64,000 nt of DNA, from NCBI GenBank assembly GCA_004297725.1, contig SCUS01000052.1:62001-126000 (forward strand). Direction: 5' to 3'. Source of the stretch: Myxococcaceae bacterium. GTDB taxonomy: Bacteria; Myxococcota_A; Polyangia; Polyangiales; Ga0077539. How positions within the stretch are numbered: position 1 is the stretch's first letter; each line of letters begins with the position of its first letter. Shown one piece after another: positions 7,824 to 16,754 of this stretch. Position numbers and translations under genes: made by a program. The notes beneath the pieces were generated by a model. That model had not been told where the DNA came from. It saw nothing but the letters and a program-made list of their open reading frames with translations, and searched no databases.

Positions 7824-9296
7824 TCAGCGCGCCGCGGGGGGAGACCGCTCCAGCACCACGAACTCCACCCGCCGGTTCATCGCTCTCCCCGCAGCCGTAG
7901 CGTTGTCCACCAGCGGGCGCGTCCGACCGTAGCCGCGCGCGACGAGCCGCGACCGCTCGATGCCTCGCCCCACCAGCCAGTCGCAGATCGACTCGGCCCT
8001 GCGCCGTGACAGCACCTGGTTGTGCTCGTCGCCCGCGCGGTCGTCGGTGTGCCCCTGCACCTCGATGCGCACGAGCTCCGGGTGCGCCTCCAGCGCCGCC
8101 GCGACCTCCATCAGCAGCGGCGCGCTCTCGGGCAGGATGACCGCGCGATCGACGGCGAAGCGGGGCTGCTGGGTGATCACCACCCGGTCGGCGGTGACGT
8201 AGACCCGAGGGCAGCCGTGGGTCGCCGGGTCGCTCGTGGCCTGGCCGGGCTCGTCGGGGCAGCGGTCGTCGTCGTTGGCGATGCCGTCGTGGTCGCGGTC
8301 GGGGTCGGGCGGCGGCGGTGGCGGCTCGACGACGGGCGGGGCCTCGGGCACCACGCGCTCGACGAAGGGGCACCCCCGGCGGCGCGAGTCGGGTCGCACC
8401 CCCGCTGGAACCTCCGGGCAGAGGTCGTCGGCGTCGGGCACCGCGTCGTGGTCGCGGTCGCTCACGACGACCACGGGCTCGTCGACCTGCGGCGCATAGC
8501 CGACGAGGCCCACCACGCGCACGTCGGCGGACCCTTCGCCGGCGATCAGGCGAGGCCCCGCGGCGACGCCCACCGCGAGGCCGCCGCGCCCGACGTGGTG
8601 CACCCCGCCGAGGGCCTCCAGCGAGAAGGCGCCGCCCGCGACAGGGTCGCTCAGCAGGGTCTCGGCGCTGGCTTCCAGGGTCACGAGCACCCGGGGAAGC
8701 AGCGGGATGGTGACGCCCGCGCGCGCCAGGAGCTGGTTCTCCCAGCCGGGGCGCACCGCGAGGCCGAGGTTGGCGGCGAAGACGAAGTCGCGCGCGTTGG
8801 TGAGCTCGAAGATCAGCCGGGGCACCACGCCCACCGCGCCGTCTCCCGCGTAGGCGCTCCCGCTCCCGGTGGGGAGCAGCAGCGTGGCGGCGAGCGCGAG
8901 GCGCCCTGAACCCCGGCGAGCGGGGCCCAGCACCCGGACGCGCGCGTCGACGCGGAGGTCCCCCGCGGCCAGCGACGCTCCGACGCCGGCGAGGTCCTGG
9001 TTGAGCACGACGGGCATCACCACGCCGAGCTGCACCCGGTCGAAGAGGCCGACGGTGGCGGCGAGGTGGGCCGCCACGCGCTGCTCGACGGGAACGCCGG
9101 AGAGAGAGCGCGCCCAGTCCACGGCGACGAGGCCCCCGACGCGGAGGTGCGGGGTGACGAGGGCGCGCTCGGTGGCGTTGAGGTCCTCGCCGGAGGGCGG
9201 GGCGGCGTAGCGGCTGACGGACCAGCCCTGAGCGCTCGCGCCCAGCGGCACCGACGAGAGCGCGAGCGCAAAGAGGATCGGTCTCACCGGGCGCAC
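7824..9296 (-). CDS. OmpA-family outer-membrane protein with thrombospondin type 3 repeats
   Basis: Envelope protein of 490 residues. A signal peptide (ending near GASA) leads a beta-rich N-terminal half (about 25-285) that probably forms a barrel. Two TSP3-type calcium repeats follow (DRDHDAVPDADDLCP and DRDHDGIANDDDRCP) with a Pro/Glu linker between them. A C-terminal OmpA/MotB peptidoglycan-binding domain carries GHTDD, an N-x-x-L-S-x-R-R-A helix and a GYGRTRP end. It likely ties the outer membrane to the cell wall. The GTG at 9296 has GGAG 10 nt upstream; a GTG at 9287 is also possible. It is transcribed alone, divergently from yebC. Confidence 0.88.
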   Translation of the reverse strand: MRPVRPILFALALSSVPLGASAQGWSVSRYAAPPSGEDLNATERALVTPHLRVGGLVAVDWARSLSGVPVEQRVAAHLAATVGLFDRVQLGVVMPVVLNQDLAGVGASLAAGDLRVDARVRVLGPARRGSGRLALAATLLLPTGSGSAYAGDGAVGVVPRLIFELTNARDFVFAANLGLAVRPGWENQLLARAGVTIPLLPRVLVTLEASAETLLSDPVAGGAFSLEALGGVHHVGRGGLAVGVAAGPRLIAGEGSADVRVVGLVGYAPQVDEPVVVVSDRDHDAVPDADDLCPEVPAGVRPDSRRRGCPFVERVVPEAPPVVEPPPPPPDPDRDHDGIANDDDRCPDEPGQATSDPATHGCPRVYVTADRVVITQQPRFAVDRAVILPESAPLLMEVAAALEAHPELVRIEVQGHTDDRAGDEHNQVLSRRRAESICDWLVGRGIERSRLVARGYGRTRPLVDNATAAGRAMNRRVEFVVLERSPPAAR

Positions 9297-9374
9297 GGTG
9301 CCGTGTCTCCGCCTCGCAGGGAAGCGGCGGACGCCCTCGCGCGCGGCGCGCCGAAGTGATATCCGCGACGGCCT

Positions 9375-10076
9375 ATGGGCGCACAGTGGAAGCAGAAGGG
9401 TCGGGAGCTCGCGGCGAACGCCAAGGGCAAGGTGATGACCAAGCTCACCAAGGAGATCATGATCGCGGCGCGAGACGGGGCCGACCCGAGCGGCAACTCG
9501 CGGCTGCGCATGGCGCTCGACGCCGCCCGCAAGGCGTCGATGACCAAGGACACCATGGAGCGCGCCATCAAGAAGGGCGCCGGGATGCTCGACGAGGGCC
9601 TGAGCTTCGACACGGTGACCTACGAGGGCTTCGCGCCCCACCAGGTTCCGGTGATCGTGGAGTGCCTTACGGACAACCGTAACCGCACCTCCTCCAACGT
9701 CCGCATCCTCTTCAAGAAGGGCCAGATCGCTGCGGCCGGCGCGGTGTCCTGGGACTTCGCGCGGCTGGGCGCGGTCGAGGCGACTCCCCCCGCGGGCGCG
9801 GCGGTCGACCCCGAGGAGGCCGCCATCGAGTGCGGCGCGCAGGACCTCGAGGCCAACGACGACGGCTCGACGGTCTTCTACACCGAGCCCACCGACCTCG
9901 ACCTGGTCTCCAAGGCCCTGGCCGAGCGCAAGTGGACGGTGCTGTCCGCGAAGCTGATCTGGAAGGCGAAGAACCCGGTGACCGTCGACGACGCGCAGCG
10001 CGCCGAGGTGGAGGCCTTCCTCGCCGCGCTCGACGACGACGACGACGTGCAGACGCTCTTCGTCGGCCTCGCCTGA
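9375..10076 (+). CDS. YebC/PmpR-family protein
   Basis: Full-length YebC/TACO1 family member of 233 residues. Members were long annotated as transcriptional regulators and more recently linked to ribosome function at difficult proline-containing stretches. The N-terminal MGAQWKQKG variant, the three-helix start with D-P-S-G-N-S-R-L, the [10 protein letters not shown] segment and the acidic C-terminus are all typical. The variant N-terminus follows the YeeN-like branch rather than MAGHSKW. The ATG at 9375 has no Shine-Dalgarno; TATCCG ends 9 nt before it, suggesting a leaderless message. It is divergent from the OmpA-family gene. No ruvABC neighbour, often linked to yebC elsewhere, is present here. 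Confidence 0.9.
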   Translation: MGAQWKQKGRELAANAKGKVMTKLTKEIMIAARDGADPSGNSRLRMALDAARKASMTKDTMERAIKKGAGMLDEGLSFDTVTYEGFAPHQVPVIVECLTDNRNRTSSNVRILFKKGQIAAAGAVSWDFARLGAVEATPPAGAAVDPEEAAIECGAQDLEANDDGSTVFYTEPTDLDLVSKALAERKWTVLSAKLIWKAKNPVTVDDAQRAEVEAFLAALDDDDDVQTLFVGLA

Positions 10077-10085
10077 GGCCCTCCG

Positions 10086-11816
10086 CTACGCCCCCGGGTC
10101 GCGCTTCGCGGCCTCCTTCAGGAAGTCCTCCCTCAGCGCCGCGAGGTTCACGGCCGCCCGCGCGGCCTGGGCCTCGGCCGCCTCGCCCGCCATCCGCGGC
10201 TCGCGGTGGTCGAAGTAGTACTTGATCTTCGGCTCGGTGCCGCTCGGGCGCAGCATCACCCGCGCCCCGCCTTCGAGCTCCAGCCGCAGCACGTCCGACG
10301 GCGGCAGCCCCAGCGAGCGCTCGCCCTGCGCGTCGCGGCGCGTGCCCGCCTGGAAGTCCGACCAGGCCACCACGCGCTTGCCGCCGAGCGACTCCAGCGG
10401 CCTCGCGCGGAAGGCCGCCATGATGTCCGCGATGCGCTGCTGCCCCGCGGCGCCGGGCGCCACCACGTTGTGCTGCCCCGACACGAAGAGCCCGTGCGTG
10501 GCGTAGATCTCCTCCAGCCGGTCGAGCAGGGTCTTGCCCTGGGACTTCAGCTCCGAGGCGAGCGAGGCCAGCAGCAGCGCCGCCGACACGCCGTCCTTGT
10601 CGCGCACCCACGGCGTGACCGCGTACCCGAGCGCCTCCTCGTACCCGAACAGGAACAGCGCTCCCGAGCGCGCCGCCGCCTCGATGGCGGTGTGGGCGAT
10701 CCACTTGAAGCCGGTGAGGGTCTCGACGTACTGCGCGCCGTAGGCCGCGGCCATCACGCCGAGCAGCGGCGACGAGACGATGGTCGTCGCCACGACGCGC
10801 GGCCCCGAGGTGCGCCGCAGGAGGTGGTCGCCCAGCAGCGCTCCGACCTCGTTGCCCGTGAGCGGCCGCCAGCGCTCCCCCTCCGGAACCGCCGCCGCCA
10901 TGCGGTCGGCGTCCGGGTCGTTGGCGATCGCGAGGTCGGCGTTCTTCGAGGCGGCGAGGGCCAGCAGGAGGTCCATCGCTCCGGGCTCCTCGGGGTTGGG
11001 GAAGCGCACCGTGGGGAAGCGCCCGTCGGGCTGCGACTGCTCGACGACGGAATACACGTCCCCGTAAGGCTTGAGCACCGCCATGCTGAACCGGTCGCCC
11101 ACGCCGTGCATCGCCGTGTACGCGATGGTGAGCGGCGCGGCGGGCACGCAGGTCTGTCGCACGAGGTCGAGGTAGTCCGACTCCACGGCCTCGCCGAGCG
11201 GCTCGTAGAGGCCTCGCGCCCGGGCCTCGGGCTCATCGAGCTGCGCGACCTCGGAGAGCGCACCGATCGCCGCGATGGCCTGCGCGATGCCCGCGTCCAC
11301 CGGCGGAACGATCTGCGCCCCGTGCTCCCAGTACACCTTGTAGCCGTTGTACTCGGGCGGGTTGTGGCTCGCGGTGACCATCACCCCCGCCGCCGCCCCG
11401 AGCCGCTTCACCGCGAACGCCACCAGCGGCGTCGGAACATCCCTCGCGAACACCCTCGCCCGCACCCCTTCGCCCGCGAGCGCCCTGGCCACGTCCTCCG
11501 AGAACGTCCGGCTCCCCCGCCGCCCGTCGTAGCCCACCACCACGCCGCGCTGCGCCGCGCCCTCCACCGTCGCCTTGAGGTAGCGCGCGAGCGCCGCCGT
11601 GGTCCTGAGCACCACCGCCCGGTTCATCCGGTTGGGGCCCGCGCCCATCACCCCTCTCAGCCCGGCCGTTCCGAAGGCCAGCGCGCTCCCGAAGCGATCG
11701 GCCAGCGCCGCCTCGTCGCCGCCCGCGAGCAGCGCCTCCAGCTCCGCCCGGGTCTCCGGGTCGGGGTCTTCCTGCATCCACCGCCGCGCCGCGCCCCGAA
11801 GCTCTTCCGCGTTCAT
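10086..11816 (-). CDS. Phosphohexomutase (phosphoglucomutase/phosphomannomutase, PgmB-like)
   Basis: Alpha-D-phosphohexomutase of 576 residues, the length of the phosphoglucomutase-2/PgcA branch. The catalytic phosphoserine loop is in VMVTASHNPPEYNGYK, the Mg-binding loop is DPDADRM, a GYEEALGY loop recognises sugar, and RPSGTEPKIK binds phosphate. It interconverts hexose-1- and -6-phosphates, or possibly phosphopentoses, feeding glycogen and surface sugar synthesis. The start at 11816 overlaps the stop of the MBL-fold gene by 4 nt, so the two are translationally coupled. All active-site loops are intact. Substrate preference among glucose, mannose and ribose phosphates is not decidable here. 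A glycogen-debranching-type gene lies elsewhere in this window. Confidence 0.92.
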   Translation of the reverse strand: MNAEELRGAARRWMQEDPDPETRAELEALLAGGDEAALADRFGSALAFGTAGLRGVMGAGPNRMNRAVVLRTTAALARYLKATVEGAAQRGVVVGYDGRRGSRTFSEDVARALAGEGVRARVFARDVPTPLVAFAVKRLGAAAGVMVTASHNPPEYNGYKVYWEHGAQIVPPVDAGIAQAIAAIGALSEVAQLDEPEARARGLYEPLGEAVESDYLDLVRQTCVPAAPLTIAYTAMHGVGDRFSMAVLKPYGDVYSVVEQSQPDGRFPTVRFPNPEEPGAMDLLLALAASKNADLAIANDPDADRMAAAVPEGERWRPLTGNEVGALLGDHLLRRTSGPRVVATTIVSSPLLGVMAAAYGAQYVETLTGFKWIAHTAIEAAARSGALFLFGYEEALGYAVTPWVRDKDGVSAALLLASLASELKSQGKTLLDRLEEIYATHGLFVSGQHNVVAPGAAGQQRIADIMAAFRARPLESLGGKRVVAWSDFQAGTRRDAQGERSLGLPPSDVLRLELEGGARVMLRPSGTEPKIKYYFDHREPRMAGEAAEAQAARAAVNLAALREDFLKEAAKRDPGA

Positions 11817-12682
11817 CTCTCGTCCTCCGTCGGGCGCCATCGCGCCGCCGCATCGTTTCCGGTCTGGGTGATCTTCTCGCTCCGCCGCAGCCGCTCCAGG
11901 TGCGCCCGCGCGCTCCTCGCCGCCACCGGCCAGAGCCACACCGGCGCGTCGTCGTAGGCCCGCGCCACCACCGCGCCCAGCGTCTCGGCCCCCGCCGCCA
12001 CGGCCTCGCGCACGCGCTCCTCGCGCGCCTCGCGGTGCGCCACGTAGGCCGAGAGCTTCGCCACCCCGTCGGCGATCGGATCGCCGTGCGCGGGGAAGAG
12101 CGTCGTCGGCCCGAGCGCCGCCATGCGCCGGAGCTGGGCGATGTAGTCGTCCATGTCCCCGTCGTCGTCGGGGTCGATGACGATGGTGCTGAGCGACGAG
12201 AGCATGTCGCCGACGATCATCCACCGCGCGTTGCGCTCGAAGAGGCACACGTGCCCGGGGGCGTGCCCGGGGGTGTGCAACACCGCGAGGTCGAGCCCCA
12301 CGGGCTTACCGAGCTCTGTATTCGACTCGTCGAGCAGCGCGTGGACCGTGACCCTCCCGGCGAGCTTGTCGCGGGTGCGGGCGTGCGCCATGAGCGGGAC
12401 GCCGAAGCGCTCGCACACCGCCTCGGCGCCGCCGACGTGGTCGGGGTGGTGGTGCGTGGCGATGACCCCGACGAGCCGGTGCCCCCGGTCGAGGCGCCCC
12501 TCGATGAGGTCGTGCAGCCGGGCCTGCTCGGGGCCGTAGGGCGACGAGGGCTCGACCAGGTAGAAGTCGCGCCGACCCACGAAGTAGGAGTTGGTGTGCG
12601 TCGCGGGAGCCAGCGTCGGGGTGCGGAGCGGCAGGCGCTCGACCTCGGGCGCGGAGGTGTCCTGGAGGCTGTCGTCGCTCAT
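11813..12682 (-). CDS. MBL-fold metallohydrolase
   Basis: Metallo-beta-lactamase-fold hydrolase of 289 residues. The zinc motif T-H-H-H-P-D-H is at 76-82, a further metal His lies in TPGHAPGH, the metal Asp in the VGDML segment, and a late FPAHGDP. A C-terminal helical region of about 80 residues (from about 205) resembles the winged-helix-like tail of LACTB2/RNase-Z-related hydrolases. Substrate unknown. The ATG at 12682 fits the family N-terminus; a TAGGGT box lies 17 nt upstream, giving a short leader. First gene of a two-gene operon with the phosphohexomutase (ATGA overlap) and divergent from the amidohydrolase lipoprotein. Confidence 0.87.
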   Translation of the reverse strand: MSDDSLQDTSAPEVERLPLRTPTLAPATHTNSYFVGRRDFYLVEPSSPYGPEQARLHDLIEGRLDRGHRLVGVIATHHHPDHVGGAEAVCERFGVPLMAHARTRDKLAGRVTVHALLDESNTELGKPVGLDLAVLHTPGHAPGHVCLFERNARWMIVGDMLSSLSTIVIDPDDDGDMDDYIAQLRRMAALGPTTLFPAHGDPIADGVAKLSAYVAHREAREERVREAVAAGAETLGAVVARAYDDAPVWLWPVAARSARAHLERLRRSEKITQTGNDAAARWRPTEDER

Positions 12683-12748
12683 CTCTGCAACCGCGCGGCA
12701 CCCTATCACGGCGTCCCGCGGAGCTCTCGTGATGGTACCGTCCCGCCG

Positions 12749-14536
12749 GTGAACCCCACCCTTCGCTGGAGCGGCTGCCTCGTGATGGTCGCCGCGCTTG
12801 GCTGTCGCGGCACCGCGACCAACCTCGACGACGATGTCCCCGTCGCCGATCGCGGCGCGGCGGTCGTCGACTCGGGAGCGACGGACGTCTCGATGCCTCG
12901 GGATGCAGCCGACCTCGACGCCGCGGCCGTCGACGCGCCGCCGCCCTCCGACCTCGGCCCGGGCCTCGACGCGCCCTCGGACGTGCCCGTCATCCTCGAC
13001 AGCCCCATCGACGCGCCCGCCGTCGACCGTCCCCTCGTCGACGCGCCGATCGCCATGGATGTCCGCAGCGACCTGGGCTTCCCCGTCGACACGGGCGCTG
13101 TCGACGTGGGCGCTGTCGATGCTCCGCGCACCGACGTGGGGCCGGTCACCGCGGGCATCGGCGAGGGCCTCTCGCCGGACGCCCGGCCTGAGCGTCGGGT
13201 GTCGTGCGGCATGACCCCTCCGACGCCGCGGGTCACGGCCGGCGCGGCCGACCGCTACGTCCTCCGAGGCCGGGTGGTGACGCCCACCGGGGTGCTCTCC
13301 CCCGGCGAGGTCTTCATCACCGGCGGAACGCTCACCTGCGTCGCCGCGAGCTGCGCCGCGCGCGCGGGCTATGCGGGCGCCACGATCATCGAGACCGGCG
13401 GCATCATCGCCCCGGGGATGATCGATACGCACAACCACCCGCAGTACGACTTCCTCCCTCCCTGGACGCCGCCGCGCCGCTTCACCCGCTCCGACCAGTG
13501 GCAGGGCGTGCCCGAGTACCGGGCCTTCACCGAGGTGCTCCGCAACAACGAGAGCATCAACAACAACACCTGCGCGATGGTGAAGTGGGGCGAGCTCCGC
13601 GCGCTCATCGCGGGCACCACGACGATCCAGGGCGGGCCCAACCTCAACTGCGTGACCCGCACGCTCGCCCGCAACATCGAGTCGGGCAACGACTTCGAGG
13701 GCGTCGACCACCACCGGCCCAACACCCTCGGCATCGCCACGGTGAGCTCCGCCGACGCGATGGCCCTCCGCGCCGACATGGACTCCGGGCAGCTCACCGC
13801 CTACATGCTCCACCTGAGCGAGGGCATCGACGAGCCCGCGCGCCGCGAGTTCGACCTGATGGTCTCGCGCAACCTCCTGACCCCGGCGATGGTGATCATC
13901 CACGGCACCGCGCTGGGCGCCCCGGAGTTCGCGCAGGTGGGCGCGGCGCGGGCGAAGCTCATCTGGTCGCCGCGCTCCAACATCATCCTGTACGGCCGCA
14001 CCACCGACGTCGGCCTCGCGCTCGACCGCGGGATCACCGTCGCCCTCGCCCCCGACTGGACCCCTTCCGGGGGCCCCAACCTGCTCTCCGAGCTGCGCTA
14101 CGGGCGCTACGTCTCCCAGGCCGCCATGGGGGGCCGGCTCAGCTCGCGAGACCTCGTGGAGATGGTCACCTCCCGGGCCGCCACCGCCGTCGACCGTCCG
14201 CAGGTGGGCTCCCTGGTCGAGGGCCGCTACGCCGACGTGATGGTGATCCCCGACCGCGGCTGCGACGCCTACGACAGCCTCGTCGACGCGCCCACGGCGG
14301 ACGTCCGACTGGTGGTCCTCGGGGGCCGGCCCGTGTACGGCGAGGCCGCGATGATGGGCGCCCTGCCCAGCGAGGCGCGCGCCCGCTGCGAGCCGGTCAC
14401 CATCTGCGGCCAGCCGAAGACCATCTGCGTGGCGCTGGCCTCGACCGCCAACAGCCTCAACCAGTCGCTCGCGGACATCGACGCGCAGCTCCGGGTCTTC
14501 ACCACCCCGTACCCCCTGGCGCCCCTGTGTCCTTGA
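12749..14536 (+). CDS. Amidohydrolase-family lipoprotein with acidic stalk
   Basis: Surface or periplasmic amidohydrolase of 595 residues. The GTG start gives a short positive N-terminus and lipobox VAALGC19. Residues about 25-135 are an Asp/Ala/Pro/Val stalk (repeated VDAP and VDxG steps). The catalytic domain follows with GMIDTHNHPQ (two metal His), LHLSEG and IIHGTAL His-bearing strands, and LAPDWTPSGG with the catalytic Asp, a TIM-barrel amidohydrolase order. Substrate unknown: cytosine deaminase/atrazine-chlorohydrolase relatives and imidazolonepropionase-like enzymes share this plan. TACCGT ends 7 nt before the GTG and no Shine-Dalgarno is seen, pointing to leaderless initiation. Divergent from the MBL-fold gene across 66 bp. 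Confidence 0.84.
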   Translation: MNPTLRWSGCLVMVAALGCRGTATNLDDDVPVADRGAAVVDSGATDVSMPRDAADLDAAAVDAPPPSDLGPGLDAPSDVPVILDSPIDAPAVDRPLVDAPIAMDVRSDLGFPVDTGAVDVGAVDAPRTDVGPVTAGIGEGLSPDARPERRVSCGMTPPTPRVTAGAADRYVLRGRVVTPTGVLSPGEVFITGGTLTCVAASCAARAGYAGATIIETGGIIAPGMIDTHNHPQYDFLPPWTPPRRFTRSDQWQGVPEYRAFTEVLRNNESINNNTCAMVKWGELRALIAGTTTIQGGPNLNCVTRTLARNIESGNDFEGVDHHRPNTLGIATVSSADAMALRADMDSGQLTAYMLHLSEGIDEPARREFDLMVSRNLLTPAMVIIHGTALGAPEFAQVGAARAKLIWSPRSNIILYGRTTDVGLALDRGITVALAPDWTPSGGPNLLSELRYGRYVSQAAMGGRLSSRDLVEMVTSRAATAVDRPQVGSLVEGRYADVMVIPDRGCDAYDSLVDAPTADVRLVVLGGRPVYGEAAMMGALPSEARARCEPVTICGQPKTICVALASTANSLNQSLADIDAQLRVFTTPYPLAPLCP

Positions 14537-14562
14537 CGGGGGCCATCGCCCGCGGCTAACGC
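14533..14562 (+). promoter_or_regulatory. Putative leaderless promoter of the 95-residue protein gene
   Basis: TTGACG (14533-14538), overlapping the stop codon of the amidohydrolase gene, is followed after 18 bp by TAACGC (14557-14562). The -10 ends 9 nt before the ATG at 14572, and no Shine-Dalgarno is present. Confidence 0.4.
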
Positions 14563-14571
14563 TTCTGCGCC

Positions 14572-14859
14572 ATGGCCGAAAACGAACGCCTCCTGGGAAT
14601 GCTCCGCGCCCTCTCCGACGTGAAGGAAGAGGATGGCGTCTTCACCGCGCCGGAGACCGCGCTCCTGACCCTGCACGCCGGGCACGAGGGCGTGCCGCTG
14701 ACGGTGACGCAGGTGACGACGGCGGCGGTGCGCGGCGCCCTGATGGTCGCGCAGACCACCAAGGGACAGCGCTACGTGCTCAACGCGAGCGACGTGTATG
14801 CGATCGCCCAGGAGTCGTCTCCGACCGACCGGGGCGGCCGCAAGGCAGGCTTCTTCTGA
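14572..14859 (+). CDS. Small conserved-looking protein, unknown function
   Basis: I do not recognise this 95-residue soluble protein. It begins with an acidic helix (ENERLLGMLRALSDVKEEDGVF), followed by beta-prone segments with alternating V/T residues and a basic Gly/Arg/Phe tail. There is no signal peptide or membrane segment. It has its own likely leaderless promoter and a perfect hairpin 14 nt after its stop, so it looks like an independent transcript. Codon use matches the neighbours. The start is the only ATG consistent with the upstream promoter. Confidence 0.65.
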   Translation: MAENERLLGMLRALSDVKEEDGVFTAPETALLTLHAGHEGVPLTVTQVTTAAVRGALMVAQTTKGQRYVLNASDVYAIAQESSPTDRGGRKAGFF

Positions 14860-14873
14860 AGGGTGTTCGAGGC

Positions 14874-14899
14874 GTCCTCTACCCGACCGGGTAGAGGAC
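14874..14899. terminator. Perfect hairpin between convergent genes
   Basis: An 11-bp perfect stem (14874-14884 with 14889-14899, arm GTCCTCTACCC) closes a 4-nt GACC loop. It is centred between the 3' ends of the plus-strand small protein gene and the minus-strand Tyr/Gln-rich lipoprotein gene, so it probably acts in both directions. No U-tract follows on either side. Confidence 0.7.
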
Positions 14900-14919
14900 C
14901 GTAGCCGCCGACCGTCAGG

Positions 14920-15336
14920 TCACGGGCCGATGCGCACGCCGGCGTTGAAGGTCGGCACCGCCACCCCGGCGTTGACGCGCACGCCGTAGCCGGGACGGCC
15001 GTAGACGGGCTGCTGGTACTGCTGCTGCTGGTACTGAGGCTGCGCCACGACGACGCCCGTGTTGTAGCCCGGCTGCGCATAGACCGGCTGGGTCACCACG
15101 GTGGTGCCGCCGTAGCCGCGGAAGAAGGGCGCGTGGCGCTGGTAATACCCGGGCTGGTAATACACCCCGCCGTAGTTGCCGCCCTGGTAATAGACCGTGT
15201 TGGGCTGGGCCACGGTGGCGTAGCCATAGGTGGCGTAGCCCGGACGCGCCGCGACGACGCAGCCGCCGAGCGCGTAGGCGGCACCGGTGACACCGGCGAC
15301 GAGGAGGAGGGATCGGCTGATGGTCGTGAGCTTCAT
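14920..15336 (-). CDS. Tyr/Gln/Gly-rich lipoprotein
   Basis: Small lipoprotein (138 residues from ATG 15336, lipobox ALGGC26) whose mature part is low-complexity: Y-x-x-G-G, Q-P and a YQQQQYQQ run, then a short VRVNAGVAVPTFNAGVRIG strand pair at the end. No catalytic motif. Such compositions suit a surface or matrix-exposed adhesive or filler protein, but that is inference. An upstream in-frame Met (15360) is less likely because it would put eight residues before the basic signal start. A 144-bp intergenic region lies upstream, where I see no clear promoter. A perfect hairpin terminates it. Confidence 0.72.
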   Translation of the reverse strand: MKLTTISRSLLLVAGVTGAAYALGGCVVAARPGYATYGYATVAQPNTVYYQGGNYGGVYYQPGYYQRHAPFFRGYGGTTVVTQPVYAQPGYNTGVVVAQPQYQQQQYQQPVYGRPGYGVRVNAGVAVPTFNAGVRIGP

Positions 15337-15480
15337 GGTCTTGACGCTACCACCCCCCAAAGGGTCTTTCCAACGAGGCCAGGAGATGCTCGAGGAGGTG
15401 CGGTGACGCGCGGCGCGGGGAGTGGTGGCTGCGGCGGCGACCGTTCCGTCGCGTAGGTACGTGCGGCCCGAGCGAGGCCT

Positions 15481-16050
15481 TCACCAGATCGTCGAAGGAA
15501 CCGCCGAGGGGGCTTCGGCCCCGTCGACGCTGCGACGGCCGAGCACGGACACCACGTAGCGGCCGCCCCCGGAGGCGCTGATCTCGAGGCGCCACACCCG
15601 GTCGCCCTCGGGGCAGAGCGGGCGGCGGTGGCCGAGCTGGGCGTACGCGCCGTAGCTCCCGTCCTCCTCCAGGAGCGTCTCGCCGTCGAAGAGCCGGAGC
15701 CCGAGGTCGCCCACCGCGGGCTCCGCCGCCACGTGGATGCGGTAGCAGCGGCCAGCGCTCACCGGCACGGCGTGGAGGGTGGCCGACTGACCTTGCAGCA
15801 GCCCGACGGTGTCGCGGTAGGCGCGAGCGACCCCTGGCCCGTCGCGGGCGATGAGGGCGCGCATGGTCCGCAGGAGGCGCGGATCGAGCGGCGGCTCCAC
15901 GGCCTCAGGGGGACGCTCGTCCGAGGGGCTCTGGCCTGGAGGGAGGGCGCCCGAGGGCGCCGGAGCGGTGGGGGGATCAGCGGTCGGAGAGACCGCGGGC
16001 GCGCAGCGGCTCAGGAGGAGCGCGGCCAGCGACGCCCGCGCGAGGCGCAT
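15481..16050 (-). CDS. Secreted protein with PPC-like beta domain (paralogue of next gene)
   Basis: 189 residues. The N-terminus looks like a lipoprotein signal (LAALLLSRC), but Arg at the -1 position departs from the canonical lipobox, so lipidation is uncertain. A Pro/Ser-rich linker (about 18-55) precedes a C-terminal domain with V-x-A-G-R-C-Y-R-I, D-L-x-L-R-L-F-D and a late R-P-L-C pair of cysteines. The same pattern occurs in the gene immediately upstream, so the two are tandem paralogues. The layout resembles bacterial pre-peptidase C-terminal (PPC) domains. It begins 5 nt after the upstream gene's stop; same operon. Role unknown. Confidence 0.7.
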   Translation of the reverse strand: MRLARASLAALLLSRCAPAVSPTADPPTAPAPSGALPPGQSPSDERPPEAVEPPLDPRLLRTMRALIARDGPGVARAYRDTVGLLQGQSATLHAVPVSAGRCYRIHVAAEPAVGDLGLRLFDGETLLEEDGSYGAYAQLGHRRPLCPEGDRVWRLEISASGGGRYVVSVLGRRSVDGAEAPSAVPSTIW

Positions 16051-16055
16051 CGCGG

Positions 16056-16754
16056 TCAGTTGCCCGCGAAGGCCTGGACGCCGAACTCGCCGCCGCCCGA
16101 GTACATGATCACCTCGATCTGGAAGGTGCCCTGCCAGTTGAGGCAGAGCGGGCGCTGGAGCCCGAGCACGGGGAAGTTGTCGGTGGCCACGTCCTGGTCG
16201 AGGACGTTGCCGTTCATGTCGCGCAGCCGGAGGTCGAGGTCACGAACGCCCGCGCCGCCGACGCCGATGATGCGGTAGCAGCGCCCGGGCTGGGCGTCGA
16301 CGGTCACGTACTGCCGCTGCCCCTGGCCCATCGACGAGCGGAAGAGCTGCGTCACGGGCATGTAGCCGGCCGCGAACTGCCGGGCGCGGAGGGACATGTG
16401 ATACGAGACGAAGTCCTGCTCGGCGTAGCCGTTGGTGACCCAGTTGGCGCTCACGGGGGTGAAGCCGACGTTGACGCCCATGTTCACCCCGACGCCCACG
16501 CCCGGAGGCGCCGCGTACATGTTGGGCTGCGCGACCGCGACCGCCGCGGGGTTCTGGTAGACCGGGGCCGGCTGCGCGACCACGGTGGTCTGCACGGGCT
16601 GCGCGACCACGGTGGCCTGCGCGGGCTGCACGTTGATCGTCCCCGTGGTGCCGTAGCTGCCGGTCCCACGGACCACACAGTCCGTCAGGGCGAGGCCGGC
16701 GATCATGGTCACTCCGACGCGGACAACGGTCATCACGGACGCTCGGGTCGACAT
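16056..16754 (-). CDS. Secreted protein with Val/Gln/Pro repeats and PPC-like domain
   Basis: 232 residues. The signal segment ends GLALTDC, again with a non-standard residue (Asp) before Cys. Residues about 40-85 form a low-complexity V-V-A-Q-P stretch. The C-terminal half (about 140-230) has the GRCYRI, DLDLRLRD and RPLC marks shared with its downstream neighbour. The likely role is structural or binding in the envelope; no enzyme motif is present. GAAGGAGA lies about 10 nt before the ATG, a good ribosome binding site. It heads a two-gene unit. The 175 bp upstream contain no feature I can support. Confidence 0.7.
   Translation of the reverse strand: MSTRASVMTVVRVGVTMIAGLALTDCVVRGTGSYGTTGTINVQPAQATVVAQPVQTTVVAQPAPVYQNPAAVAVAQPNMYAAPPGVGVGVNMGVNVGFTPVSANWVTNGYAEQDFVSYHMSLRARQFAAGYMPVTQLFRSSMGQGQRQYVTVDAQPGRCYRIIGVGGAGVRDLDLRLRDMNGNVLDQDVATDNFPVLGLQRPLCLNWQGTFQIEVIMYSGGGEFGVQAFAGN

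Noticed and set aside
9297..9641. A longer N-terminus for the OmpA-family protein using the upstream open frame
   Set aside because: It would bury the signal peptide and overlap yebC coding sequence; GTG 9296 with GGAG upstream gives a proper secretory signal.
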